Shown: positions 17,969 through 26,387 of the stretch, one piece after another
Layout: every line of letters begins with the position of its first letter
Position numbering within the stretch: the stretch's first letter is position 1
Assembly (NCBI RefSeq): GCF_904848665.1
Contig: NZ_CAJHCQ010000001.1
Span: 806,001-870,000 of the forward strand
DNA from: Paraburkholderia hiiakae
Lineage (GTDB): Bacteria; Pseudomonadota; Gammaproteobacteria; Burkholderiales; Burkholderiaceae
Direction of reading: 5' to 3'
Length of the DNA stretch: 64,000 nt
Position numbers and translations under genes: made by a program
The notes under the pieces: generated by a model
What the model was told of the DNA's origin: nothing
Databases searched by the model: none
The model's input: the letters and a program-made list of their open reading frames with translations, nothing else

Positions 17969-19375
17969 ATGTCCACACCCGCCGCACCGCGCGAGGCACG
18001 CCGCCTCGACACCGACTCACGCAGGTCACAGCGCTCGCGCGCGTGGCGCTGGGTCGGTGTATTCGTCGCGGTCACGGCGCTCCATTGGCTCGCGGCCGAA
18101 TGGTTCGAGCGGCACCACGGGGCGCCGCCGAGCGTCGCGCACGTGCGTGTGCCGGTGCAGGTGGCGCTCCTCAAACCCGAACGCATCGAACGCGAGGCAC
18201 GGCCCGCGGGCCCAGCGGCAGCGCCCGCGCATGCCGAGCCCAAACCCGCGCAGAAGCCCGCCGAGCCGCATACGTTGCATGCAGTAGCGCCGCCAGAACC
18301 GCACCCCAAAGCGCCTGCCTCGCCGCCGGATACACAAGCGGCGTCCGCGCCCGCAGCCGCTTCGCAGGTCACAGCCGGCTCGAGTGGTACGAGCGGCACG
18401 GCAAGCGCAGCGCCCGGCAACGGCAAGCAGCCTTCGGCGCAAGCCGCGCAGGCCTCGCATGGGCTGAAGTTTTCGGTGCCCCCATCGGGCGAACTGCAAT
18501 ACGACACGTTCTATAACGGCGTGCGCAATCAGCCCGGCACGATCCACTGGTCAAGCGACGGGCAGCGCTACGAGATGGTCGTGCGCGTGCCCCTGCCCTT
18601 CGTCGGCGAATTCAGCTGGACGAGCAAGGGTCGCGTGGACGCCTTCGGCCTCGCGCCCGATCAGTACATCGAAAAGCGCGGCCATCGTCCTTCGGATGTG
18701 ACGATTTTCAACCGCGCCGACAAGCAGATCGTGTTCACGCGCACGCCCAACTCGCTCGCGCTGCCCGATGGCGCGCAGGACCGCTTCAGCATGGTGATGC
18801 AACTCGCCAGCCTCGTGCGCGGCGACCCCGATGCGTACAAACCGGGCGTCACGCGCGAGTTCTATGTCGCGGACAACGACAGCGGCGAGACCTGGCCCAT
18901 CACCACGATCGGCGACGAAACGGTGAGCACGGATCACGGCTATGTCACCGCGCGCCATTTCATGCGTCTGCCGCGCCGCGACGGCGACAAGCGGCGCATC
19001 GACGTGTGGCTCGCGCCAACGCTGGGCTGGTTGCCCGTGCGCCTCGTGCAGACCGAGCCGAATGGCAACCAGTTCGAGCTGGTGTGGCGTGGCGCGCTCA
19101 CGGTGCCGGGCGCTGCGAACGCGCCCGCCCCGACGCCCGACTCCGCAACGGCCGCGGCCGCCACAACGCCCAACGCCGCACCCGACAGAACATCGGCACA
19201 ATCCGCTACATCGGAAACTGCGCCGCAACCGCAATCGCCAGCGCAACCGGCGCCAACCGCCAATGCGCCCAATGCGCCCAATACGCCCGATACGCAGACA
19301 GAATCGCCGCCGCAAACGTCCGTGGATGACGAATCCTCCCCCACCTCGCCGGGCCCGGCACCCGAGCATCCCTGA
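17969..19375 (+). CDS. DUF3108-domain protein with TonB-like N-terminus
   Basis: A 468-residue protein. Residues 25-42 (WVGVFVAVTALHWLAAEW) form a single membrane anchor. Residues 60-150 are Pro/Ala/Glu/Lys-rich, similar to TonB periplasmic linkers. The DUF3108 domain spans about 165-380 (GELQYDTFYNGVRNQPG, then KRRIDVWLAPTLGWLPVRL). The last 85 residues are Pro/Ala/Thr low complexity with a tandem PNA repeat coded by 9-base DNA repeats at 19262-19297. DUF3108 folds are thought to be lipocalin-like beta barrels; no function is established. The ATG at 17969 was preferred over one 31 codons upstream because that lead has no coding character. Confidence 0.85.
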   Translation: MSTPAAPREARRLDTDSRRSQRSRAWRWVGVFVAVTALHWLAAEWFERHHGAPPSVAHVRVPVQVALLKPERIEREARPAGPAAAPAHAEPKPAQKPAEPHTLHAVAPPEPHPKAPASPPDTQAASAPAAASQVTAGSSGTSGTASAAPGNGKQPSAQAAQASHGLKFSVPPSGELQYDTFYNGVRNQPGTIHWSSDGQRYEMVVRVPLPFVGEFSWTSKGRVDAFGLAPDQYIEKRGHRPSDVTIFNRADKQIVFTRTPNSLALPDGAQDRFSMVMQLASLVRGDPDAYKPGVTREFYVADNDSGETWPITTIGDETVSTDHGYVTARHFMRLPRRDGDKRRIDVWLAPTLGWLPVRLVQTEPNGNQFELVWRGALTVPGAANAPAPTPDSATAAAATTPNAAPDRTSAQSATSETAPQPQSPAQPAPTANAPNAPNTPDTQTESPPQTSVDDESSPTSPGPAPEHP

Positions 19376-19782
19376 GCGCGCAACCGCACGAATCGCGAGA
19401 TCCAACCGGCCCGCTTCACGACACAAACTCGCGAAATAGCGCATACTGGAATCGAGCCGTGCGTCAAGGATCGCAAGGCATCGCGCGCATCATGAAGTGC
19501 CAAGAACAAGCAGACGAAACACGGCAACACGACACCGCGCGCAAATAGCGAATCAGCGAGCTGATCAGCACCAACAAACCGATGCAACGCTGCAAAAGAT
19601 GGACAAAATCGGCACAACACAATAAATAACGCAGCAAACAGGGACGCGACACACAAGCTAACGAACATCGCATCGCGCATCGTCCGCGTGCCCCAGGCGC
19701 GCGGATTGCTCCACCAGCATCGCGTGCATGCAGTACCTCGCAAACGGCTTGACTCCCAGCCTGGAAGGCGAAGGAGGAACCC
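19376..19782. other. 407-bp gap of atypical composition
   Basis: Between 19440 and 19680 the plus strand is A-rich and noticeably less GC-rich than its surroundings. Minus-strand frames are therefore hydrophobic and open (a frame starting near 19679 reads like a signal or membrane segment), but the frame keeps running antisense into the DUF3108 gene and has low third-position GC. I could not support a gene. AAGGCGAAGGAGGA at the right end is the Shine-Dalgarno region of the next gene. Confidence 0.45.
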
Positions 19783-20571
19783 ATGCAAGTGACTGTCAAC
19801 GGCATCGATACGCACTATGTCTTCGACGACAGGAGCGGTGGGCCCGCGCTGGCGTTCATTCATCAACTGGGCGGCGACCTTAGTGTGTGGGACACGCTCG
19901 CCGGACATTTCCGCCATCGCCACAGCGTGCTGCGCTATGACGTGCGCGGGCATGGCGCAAGCGCGGTTGCAAGCAAGTCCTTCGGCTTTGCAGACCTCGC
20001 CGCCGATCTGGATGCGCTTTTAGACGCAACTGGCATCGAGCATGCGCATCTCGTTGGCATGTCGATGGGCGGCATGATCGCGCAGCAGTTCGCGCTCGAT
20101 TATCCCGAACGCGTGGCGACGCTCACGCTTTGCGACACGGCTGGTCATACGCCGCCACAAGCGCGCGGAACATGGAACGAGCGCGCCGCCACGGTGCGCA
20201 GCGACGGTCTCGGGGCGCTCGCCGATGCGACGATGGCCCGCTGGTTCACCGCCGACTTCCGGCACACGCATGCGCCGACTGTCGAGCGAATTTGTGATGT
20301 TTTATTACGGACCCCTTCAGAAGGCTATGCGATGGCCTGTGAGGCGCTACGCGATTTCGACGTGGAAAACAGGCTCGCGCAATTGCGCGTGCCGACGCTC
20401 GCCGTGGCGGGCCGCCACGACAACGGCACGCCGATGGCCGTGACGCAAGCCCTGGCAAGAGCGATAGAAGGGTCGCATTTCGTGGTGCTCGATGCGGCGC
20501 ATCTGGCCCCGGTAGAGGAGTCGCACCGTTTCACAGCGTTACTCGAAACGTTTCTCAAACAGTTGGTCTAA
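19783..20571 (+). CDS. Alpha/beta hydrolase (3-oxoadipate enol-lactonase/PcaD-like)
   Basis: A 262-residue hydrolase. FIHQLGG at 25-31 is the oxyanion region, RYDVRGHG at 51-58 is typical of the PcaD/menaquinone-hydrolase group, GMSMGG places the nucleophile at Ser94, and DAAHLAPVE near residue 244 gives the base. PcaD converts 3-oxoadipate enol-lactone to 3-oxoadipate; overall resemblance supports lactonase or esterase activity, but no other pca genes are nearby. AAGGAGG lies just upstream of the ATG. Confidence 0.85.
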   Translation: MQVTVNGIDTHYVFDDRSGGPALAFIHQLGGDLSVWDTLAGHFRHRHSVLRYDVRGHGASAVASKSFGFADLAADLDALLDATGIEHAHLVGMSMGGMIAQQFALDYPERVATLTLCDTAGHTPPQARGTWNERAATVRSDGLGALADATMARWFTADFRHTHAPTVERICDVLLRTPSEGYAMACEALRDFDVENRLAQLRVPTLAVAGRHDNGTPMAVTQALARAIEGSHFVVLDAAHLAPVEESHRFTALLETFLKQLV

Positions 20572-20747
20572 GTAGTTCGAAGTAAAAGCATCATGGCAGT
20601 GGCAGCAGACGCAGTTGAGAAGTGAAAGATAAAAAGGGAGAGCAGTCCACATAAGAGGTGATGCGGGACCCACCCCTTGAATTCCAGAACGAACGCTCCA
20701 CGTATTGACCCAGAAGGTCAGGGAGCACAGGAAAAAGGAGTGTCGCC

Positions 20748-21005
20748 ATGCAAATGATCTACAACAGTCCCAACTATTGCGTCGTCGAGTTTCCGCCGCA
20801 GGACGGCCACAGCGCCATGCGCGCAGGCGGCTACGAGATCGTCGACAAAAACGCACGCCGCGAGATCTTCATCGACGGCGTGATGGCGGCACGTTTTCGC
20901 GAAGACGTGCAAAAGCTGATGGACGAAGACCAGTCGCTCGACGAAGTCGACGAATTCCTCGGACAGTTCGATAGCCTCATGCAGCAACCCGTCGTGCTTC
21001 ACTGA
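20748..21005 (+). CDS. DUF3567 family protein
   Basis: An 85-residue acidic protein with [15 protein letters not shown] at the start and [18 protein letters not shown] in the middle, the conserved core of the betaproteobacterial DUF3567 family. It is soluble and of unknown function. AAAAAGGAG is a strong Shine-Dalgarno site. It lies upstream of metH but is separated from it by an intrinsic terminator. Confidence 0.88.
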   Translation: MQMIYNSPNYCVVEFPPQDGHSAMRAGGYEIVDKNARREIFIDGVMAARFREDVQKLMDEDQSLDEVDEFLGQFDSLMQQPVVLH

Positions 21006-21050
21006 CGCTAGCGCACCTCGCGGCACTCAACGCGCAGCGTCCTTCACACG

Positions 21051-21086
21051 AAACCCCGTCCGGCTTGGCCGGCCGGGGTTTTCTTT
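21051..21086 (+). terminator. Intrinsic terminator after the DUF3567 gene
   Basis: AACCCCG (21052-21058) pairs with CGGGGTT, with an inner CCGGC/GCCGG extension and a small loop, followed by TTCTTTT. It separates DUF3567 from the metH genes. Confidence 0.8.
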
Positions 21087-21186
21087 TGGGCGTCCTGCGC
21101 GCGACGCCGCGGGCAGCGGCCCGTTGCCGCAGCGGCTACAATGTGAGGTTTCCCAGTTCAACCGGCACCACGCCCGCCCGCGATCC

Positions 21187-22257
21187 ATGAACCAGCCCGC
21201 AGCCCTTGCCTCGCGCCCCGCCGGGGACGCCAAATACACGCGCGGCGCAGCGCTTCCCGCGCTGCTCGCCTCGCGTATCGTGATCCTCGACGGCGCGATG
21301 GGCACGATGATCCAGCGCTACAAGCTCGACGAAGCAGCCTACCGAGGTGAGCGCTTCAAGGATTACCCGCGCGATATCAAGGGCAACAACGAACTGCTCT
21401 CGCTCACGCAGCCGCAGATCATCAGCGAGATTCACGAGCAGTATCTCGCGGCGGGCGCGGACATCATCGAGACCAACACGTTCGGCGCGACCACGGTGGC
21501 CCAGGACGACTACGGCATGGGCGAGCTCGCCATCGAGATGAACGTCGAGTCGGCGAAGCTCGCGCGCGCCGCGTGCGAGAAGTATTCGACGCCGGACAAG
21601 CCGCGCTTCGCCGCGGGCGCGATCGGGCCGACGCCGAAAACGGCGAGCATCTCGCCGGACGTGAACGATCCGGGCGCGCGCAACGTCACGTTCGAAGAGC
21701 TTCGCCACGCGTACTACGAACAGGCGAAGGCGCTCATGGACGGCGGCTGCGACCTCTTCCTTGTCGAGACGATCTTCGACACGCTCAACGCCAAGGCCGC
21801 GCTCTTCGCGCTCGACCAGCTCTTCGAAGACACGGGCGAGAATCTGCCGATCATGATCTCGGGCACCGTGACCGACGCCTCGGGCCGCATTCTCTCGGGC
21901 CAGACCGTCGAGGCGTTCTGGAACTCGCTGCGCCACGCGAAGCCGCTCACCTTCGGCCTGAACTGCGCACTGGGCGCCGCGCTCATGCGTCCGTACATCG
22001 CCGAGCTTGCCAAACTCTGCGACACGTACGTCTCGTGCTATCCGAACGCGGGCCTGCCCAATCCGATGAGCGACACGGGCTTCGATGAAACGCCCGCCGA
22101 TACTTCGGCACTGCTCAAGGAATTCGCGAGCGCCGGTCTCGTGAACGTGGCGGGCGGCTGCTGTGGCACGACGCCCGAGCACATCGCGGCCATCGCAAAG
22201 GCGCTCGCCGAAGTCAAGCCGCGCCGCTGGCCCGGCCAGTACCGCGACGCTGCCTGA
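21187..22257 (+). CDS. metH: Methionine synthase, homocysteine-binding module (split MetH, part 1)
   Basis: A 356-residue protein equal to the N-terminal homocysteine methyltransferase barrel of cobalamin-dependent Met[11 protein letters not shown] (34-43) starts the barrel. The zinc ligands are Cys260 (GLNC) and Cys325/Cys326 ([10 protein letters not shown]). It binds and activates homocysteine for methyl transfer from methylcobalamin held by the product of the next gene. The split falls exactly between the homocysteine and pterin domains, with a proper stop and a 60-bp gap before the next start, so this is a genuine two-gene enzyme and not a frameshift. The same arrangement is common in Burkholderia. 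Confidence 0.95.
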   Translation: MNQPAALASRPAGDAKYTRGAALPALLASRIVILDGAMGTMIQRYKLDEAAYRGERFKDYPRDIKGNNELLSLTQPQIISEIHEQYLAAGADIIETNTFGATTVAQDDYGMGELAIEMNVESAKLARAACEKYSTPDKPRFAAGAIGPTPKTASISPDVNDPGARNVTFEELRHAYYEQAKALMDGGCDLFLVETIFDTLNAKAALFALDQLFEDTGENLPIMISGTVTDASGRILSGQTVEAFWNSLRHAKPLTFGLNCALGAALMRPYIAELAKLCDTYVSCYPNAGLPNPMSDTGFDETPADTSALLKEFASAGLVNVAGGCCGTTPEHIAAIAKALAEVKPRRWPGQYRDAA

Positions 22258-22317
22258 CGACACGTTCGATCGCTGCTTCCGAACCCGCTCCAACAACATA
22301 CGATCCAGTCCCACGCC

Positions 22318-25035
22318 ATGACTGACCATACCTTGCGCCTTTCCGGCCTCGAACCCTTCAACGTGACCGAAGGCACGCTCTTCATCAACGTGGGCGAGCG
22401 CACCAACGTGACCGGCTCGAAGGCCTTCGCGCGGATGATCCTCAACGGCCAGTTCGACGAGGCGCTCGCGGTTGCGCGCCAGCAGGTCGAAAACGGCGCG
22501 CAGGTCATCGACGTCAACATGGACGAAGCCATGCTCGACTCGAAGGCGGCGATGGTGCGCTTCATGAACCTCATCGCCTCCGAGCCCGACATCGCGCGCG
22601 TGCCGATCATGATCGACTCGTCGAAGTGGGAGGTGATCGAGGCGGGCCTGCAGTGCGTGCAGGGCAAGGCCATCGTCAACTCGATCTCGCTCAAGGAAGG
22701 CAAGGAGCAGTTCGTGCATCACGCGAAGCTCATTCGCCGCTACGGCGCGGCGAGTGTGGTGATGGCGTTCGACGAGCAGGGCCAGGCCGACACGTTCGCG
22801 CGCAAGACCCAGATCTGCAAGCGCTCCTACGACATCCTCGTGAACGAAGTGGGCTTCCCGCCCGAGGACATCATCTTCGACCCGAACATCTTCGCGGTGG
22901 CCACAGGCATCGAAGAGCACAACAACTATGCCGTGGACTTCATCGAAGCCACGCGCTGGATCAAGCAGAACCTGCCCTACGCGAAGATCAGCGGCGGCGT
23001 GTCGAACGTGTCGTTCTCGTTCCGCGGCAACGACCCGGTGCGCGAGGCGATCCACACCGTGTTCCTCTACTACGCCATTCAGGCGGGCATGGACATGGGC
23101 ATCGTGAACGCGGGCCAGCTCGGCGTGTATGCCGACCTCGACACCGAGTTGCGCGAGCGTGTGGAAGACGTGGTGCTCAACCGCCGCGACGACGCAACCG
23201 ACCGTCTGCTCGAAATCGCCGACAAGTTCAAGACGGGCGCCGCGAAGAAGGAAGAGAACCTCGAGTGGCGCAACCAGAACGTGGAAAAACGTCTGGCGCA
23301 CGCACTCGTGCTCGGCATCACGAACTTCATTGTCGAGGACACCGAAGAAGCGCGCGTGAAGATCATGGGCGCGGGCGGGCGGCCGATCAACGTGATCGAA
23401 GGCCCGCTCATGGACGGCATGAACATCGTCGGCGACCTGTTCGGCCAGGGCAAGATGTTCCTGCCGCAGGTGGTGAAGTCGGCGCGCGTGATGAAGCAGG
23501 CCGTGGCGCACCTGATTCCGTTCATCGAGGAAGAAAAGCGCCTGCTCGCCGAATCGGGCGCCGACGTGCGCGCGAAGGGCAAGATCGTCATCGCGACCGT
23601 GAAGGGCGATGTGCACGATATCGGCAAGAACATCGTGTCGGTCGTGCTCCAGTGCAATAACTTCGAAGTGGTCAACATGGGCGTGATGGTCCCGTGCAAC
23701 GAGATTCTCGCGAAGGCGAAGGTCGAAGGCGCGGATATCGTCGGCCTCTCGGGGCTCATTACGCCCTCGCTCGAGGAAATGGCCTACGTGGCGAGCGAAA
23801 TGCAGCGCGACGACTACTTCCGCATCAAGAAAATTCCGCTGCTCATCGGCGGCGCGACCACGTCGCGCGTGCATACCGCGGTGAAGATCGCGCCGCATTA
23901 CGAAGGTCCGGTCGTGTACGTGCCGGACGCGTCGCGTTCGGTTTCGGTCGCGTCGAGCCTGCTTTCGGATGAGGGCGCGACGAAGTTCATCGACGATCTC
24001 AAGACCGACTACGACCGCATTCGCGATCAGCACGCCAACAAGAAGGCACAGCCCCTAGTGACGCTCGAAGAGGCGCGCGCGAACAAGACGAAGATCGACT
24101 GGGCGAACTTCCAGCCCGTGAAGCCGAAGTTCATCGGCCGTCGCGTGTTCAAGAACTTCGACTTGAACGAGCTCGCGAATTACATCGACTGGGGTCCGTT
24201 CTTCCAGACGTGGGATCTCGCCGGTCCCTATCCGCAGATCCTCAACGACGAGATCGTGGGCGAGTCGGCACGCCGCGTATTTTCCGACGCGAAGTCGATG
24301 CTTTCGCGCCTGATTCAGGGCCGCTGGCTGCAGGCCAATGGCGTAATCGCGCTGTTGCCCGCCAACACTGTCAACGACGACGACATCGAAATCTACACCG
24401 ACGAATCGCGCAGCGAAGTCGCGCTCACGTGGCGCAATCTGCGCCAGCAGTCGGTGCGCCCCGTGGTGGACGGCGTGATGCGCCCGAACCGCTCGCTTGC
24501 CGACTTCATCGCGCCGAAAGACTCGGGCGTGGCCGACTACATCGGCATGTTCGCGGTCACGGCGGGCATTGGCGTGGACGTGAAGGAAGCGCAGTTCGAG
24601 AAAGACCACGACGACTACAGCGCGATCATGCTCAAGGCACTCGCGGACCGCTTCGCGGAAGCGTTCGCCGAAGCGTTGCACGCGCGCGTGCGCCGCGACC
24701 TGTGGGGCTATGCGGCCAGCGAAACGCTCGACAACGACGCGCTGATCGACGAGAAGTACGCAGGCATTCGCCCGGCTCCCGGCTACCCGGCCTGCCCGGA
24801 CCACCTCGTGAAGCGCGACATGTTCGACTTCCTGCAAGCGGGCGAAGTCGGCATGAGCGTGACGGAATCGCTCGCCATGCTGCCGGCCGCGAGTGTTTCG
24901 GGCTTCTACCTCGCGCACCCGGACAGCACGTACTTCTCGGTGGGCAAGATCGCCCAGGACCAGCTCGCCGACTACGCGCGCCGCATGTCGCTCTCCGACG
25001 CCGACGCCCGCCGCGCGCTCGCGCCGCAGCTCTAA
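22318..25035 (+). CDS. metH: Methionine synthase, pterin/B12/activation modules (split MetH, part 2)
   Basis: A 905-residue protein carrying the rest of MetH. A methyltetrahydrofolate-binding barrel (about 15-290, with [13 protein letters not shown]), the B12 cap and Rossmann domains (about 310-560, with the cobalt-ligand motif DVHDIG at 431-436, His433) and the AdoMet reactivation domain (about 590-900, with [12 protein letters not shown] near 820). It moves the methyl group from 5-methyl-tetrahydrofolate through cobalamin to homocysteine held by the upstream protein. I saw no cobalamin or SAH riboswitch upstream of the pair. A GC-rich hairpin follows 45 bases past the stop. Confidence 0.96.
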   Translation: MTDHTLRLSGLEPFNVTEGTLFINVGERTNVTGSKAFARMILNGQFDEALAVARQQVENGAQVIDVNMDEAMLDSKAAMVRFMNLIASEPDIARVPIMIDSSKWEVIEAGLQCVQGKAIVNSISLKEGKEQFVHHAKLIRRYGAASVVMAFDEQGQADTFARKTQICKRSYDILVNEVGFPPEDIIFDPNIFAVATGIEEHNNYAVDFIEATRWIKQNLPYAKISGGVSNVSFSFRGNDPVREAIHTVFLYYAIQAGMDMGIVNAGQLGVYADLDTELRERVEDVVLNRRDDATDRLLEIADKFKTGAAKKEENLEWRNQNVEKRLAHALVLGITNFIVEDTEEARVKIMGAGGRPINVIEGPLMDGMNIVGDLFGQGKMFLPQVVKSARVMKQAVAHLIPFIEEEKRLLAESGADVRAKGKIVIATVKGDVHDIGKNIVSVVLQCNNFEVVNMGVMVPCNEILAKAKVEGADIVGLSGLITPSLEEMAYVASEMQRDDYFRIKKIPLLIGGATTSRVHTAVKIAPHYEGPVVYVPDASRSVSVASSLLSDEGATKFIDDLKTDYDRIRDQHANKKAQPLVTLEEARANKTKIDWANFQPVKPKFIGRRVFKNFDLNELANYIDWGPFFQTWDLAGPYPQILNDEIVGESARRVFSDAKSMLSRLIQGRWLQANGVIALLPANTVNDDDIEIYTDESRSEVALTWRNLRQQSVRPVVDGVMRPNRSLADFIAPKDSGVADYIGMFAVTAGIGVDVKEAQFEKDHDDYSAIMLKALADRFAEAFAEALHARVRRDLWGYAASETLDNDALIDEKYAGIRPAPGYPACPDHLVKRDMFDFLQAGEVGMSVTESLAMLPAASVSGFYLAHPDSTYFSVGKIAQDQLADYARRMSLSDADARRALAPQL

Positions 25036-25080
25036 GCCGCGCTTCCAGGCCCCGCTTCCAGGCCGATTCTCAGCCGTACT

Positions 25081-25103
25081 GCGCGCCGCTTTGTGCGGCG
25101 CGC
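25081..25103 (+). terminator. GC-rich hairpin after metH
   Basis: A perfect 9-bp stem GCGCGCCGC (25081-25089) with 25095-25103 and a TTTGT loop, 45 bases past the metH stop. There is no downstream T run, so termination would be partial or Rho-assisted. Confidence 0.45.
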
Positions 25104-25330
25104 CTCCTCCCGTTGCGCTACCCCCGTTGTCATCGCCCGACATACGCTATCCGGCAAGGTGAAAATTACGCGCGCGCGATTTTTCGGCTTTGTAAGATGG
25201 CCCGGCAAGACCCCCGTATGACCCGGCAACACCTGCATGACGCCCGGCCACACGCGGCAACGCCGCGCCGGCTCGATCATCAGCAAATCCTTAAAACGCA
25301 AAATCGAAGCAACCTCGACGGAGAAATCGT

Positions 25331-25534
25331 ATGAAGAAGCTGATGTTGATGTTGACCGCCTTCGGCGTCGCGGCGCTTGCGCAGCCGTCGTTCGCCCAGC
25401 CGGCCGCGCCGGAGCAGGCGAGCCCGGTGACGTCGTATTCGGCGCCCACCGAAAAGCACGTGAAGAAGCCGAAGAAGAAGAAAATGAAAAAGTCGGAGGC
25501 TTCCGCTGCCGAGCCGGCGGCCGCCAGCGAGTAA
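25331..25534 (+). CDS. Small secreted polycationic protein
   Basis: A 67-residue protein with a textbook signal peptide (MKKLMLMLTAFGVAALAQPSFA, cleavage near residue 22). The mature peptide of about 45 residues contains a lysine block (KHVKKPKKKKMKK, about 41-53) flanked by Ala/Pro/Ser/Glu-rich segments. I do not recognise a family. A periplasmic or secreted polycation could bind lipopolysaccharide, DNA or anionic polymer; none of this is shown. A strong bidirectional terminator follows 18 bases after the stop, and CGACGGAGAAATCGT provides the ribosome site. Confidence 0.8.
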   Translation: MKKLMLMLTAFGVAALAQPSFAQPAAPEQASPVTSYSAPTEKHVKKPKKKKMKKSEASAAEPAAASE

Positions 25535-25552
25535 CGTGCGCCGACGGCGAAC

Positions 25553-25591
25553 AAAAGCAAAGAGCCCGCACATTGCGGGCTCTTTGCTTTT
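25553..25591. terminator. Bidirectional intrinsic terminator
   Basis: A perfect 18-bp stem, 25553-25570 with 25574-25591, with a 3-base loop; both arms begin or end in AAAA/TTTT, so it works on both strands. It separates the small secreted protein gene from the convergent DUF1840 gene. Confidence 0.92.
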
Positions 25592-25701
25592 GGAATATCG
25601 GATCAGGCGGGGCCGCCCAGGCGGCCGTCACACGCTAGCCGGTGCGCGTATTGGACGCAGCACAACCACGCGCTTTGCCGCTCAGACCTCGAACGGGAAC
25701 C

Positions 25702-26028
25702 TCAAAGGCCCCACAAAACGTCGTTATCTTCCTTTTTCGCGGCGCGAAGCATATCGAGGAAAGGAAACGCGCGTTGCGCGAGGCCGACCGGCAGTTCGTG
25801 ATGGACGCGGTCATCTTCGCCTTCGTGAAAGTGGCCTTCCTGCTCGTGGCGCTCTTTCTTGTCCGTGGCGATAGCCGCTTCGAGCTTGGTGATGGCAGTG
25901 TCGAGTTCGTCGTGGGTAATCACCCCGCGCGGGCCGAGCCGCTTGCCAATGATGCCGAGAAGGTATTGTGCGAGGTTCTCCAGCATCGTGACGTCGGGCG
26001 CCGCGTGACATTTAAAAGTAACCAGCAT
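25702..26028 (-). CDS. DUF1840 family protein
   Basis: A 108-residue soluble protein starting MLVTFKCHAAPDVTM and ending in FLDMLRAAKKEDNDVLWG, the conserved ends of the DUF1840 family. The middle (KLEAAIATDKKERHEQEGH) is charged and His-rich. The family is common in Beta- and Gammaproteobacteria and has no known role. The plus-strand frame over the same bases is Arg/Ala-rich and rejected. It is divergent from argS across a 359-bp gap. Confidence 0.88.
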   Translation of the reverse strand: MLVTFKCHAAPDVTMLENLAQYLLGIIGKRLGPRGVITHDELDTAITKLEAAIATDKKERHEQEGHFHEGEDDRVHHELPVGLAQRAFPFLDMLRAAKKEDNDVLWGL

Positions 26029-26387
26029 GTCTGTTCCCTTTATGATTTTTTCGGATCTGCGCGTGACGCTCCGGCCTGCGAAGCCAGACGGGCCAAGGCA
26101 GCCCCTGTCGCGCTACCTCATTTCACATCTCATTTCACATATTAGCACCTGCTAAAATCCGTCAGGACGGAATTACCCGCAGGGCGCGGCGCCCGGAATT
26201 CTGGCGTCAAGGACGCCGCCACGCCGCCTGCCGCAACGAGGCCGCCCGCGCATTGGCGCCTGGTAGGTGGCCTGCCGCAAGGCTGGCGCGCCCTCACCCG
26301 TATTCGGCGGTCCGCGCCGGCAGCCAGAGGCCACACCCCTTGGCGCCGGCCCCGCATCCCATTACCCGCACAGGACTTGCAACCAGC
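26029..26387. promoter_or_regulatory. Divergent control region DUF1840 / argS
   Basis: This 359-bp gap has no credible gene. It contains a tandem 12-base repeat CTCATTTCACAT at 26117-26128 and 26129-26140, directly followed by the palindrome TTAGCA-CC-TGCTAA (26142-26155), which merges into TAAAAT (26153-26158), a -10-like box. Two smaller palindromes follow (CCGTC-AG-GACGG at 26159-26170 and GGCGTC-AAG-GACGCC near 26203-26217). Such a cluster in an otherwise GC-rich gap suggests operators or a promoter for one or both genes; no -35 at 16-18 bases was found. Confidence 0.45.

Noticed and set aside
21087..21186. Cobalamin or SAH riboswitch before metH
   Set aside because: Only about 100 bases lie between terminator and start, and no B12-box or SAH-type core sequence is visible.
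22258..22317. Frameshift or sequencing error joining the two metH parts
   Set aside because: There is a proper stop, 60 bases of spacer and an ATG at a domain border; the split is typical of the group.
21136..24033. A 965-codon open frame antisense to metH
   Set aside because: Amino-acid make-up is His/Arg/Val/Ala-rich with no domain; it is a GC-driven shadow of two well-supported metH genes.
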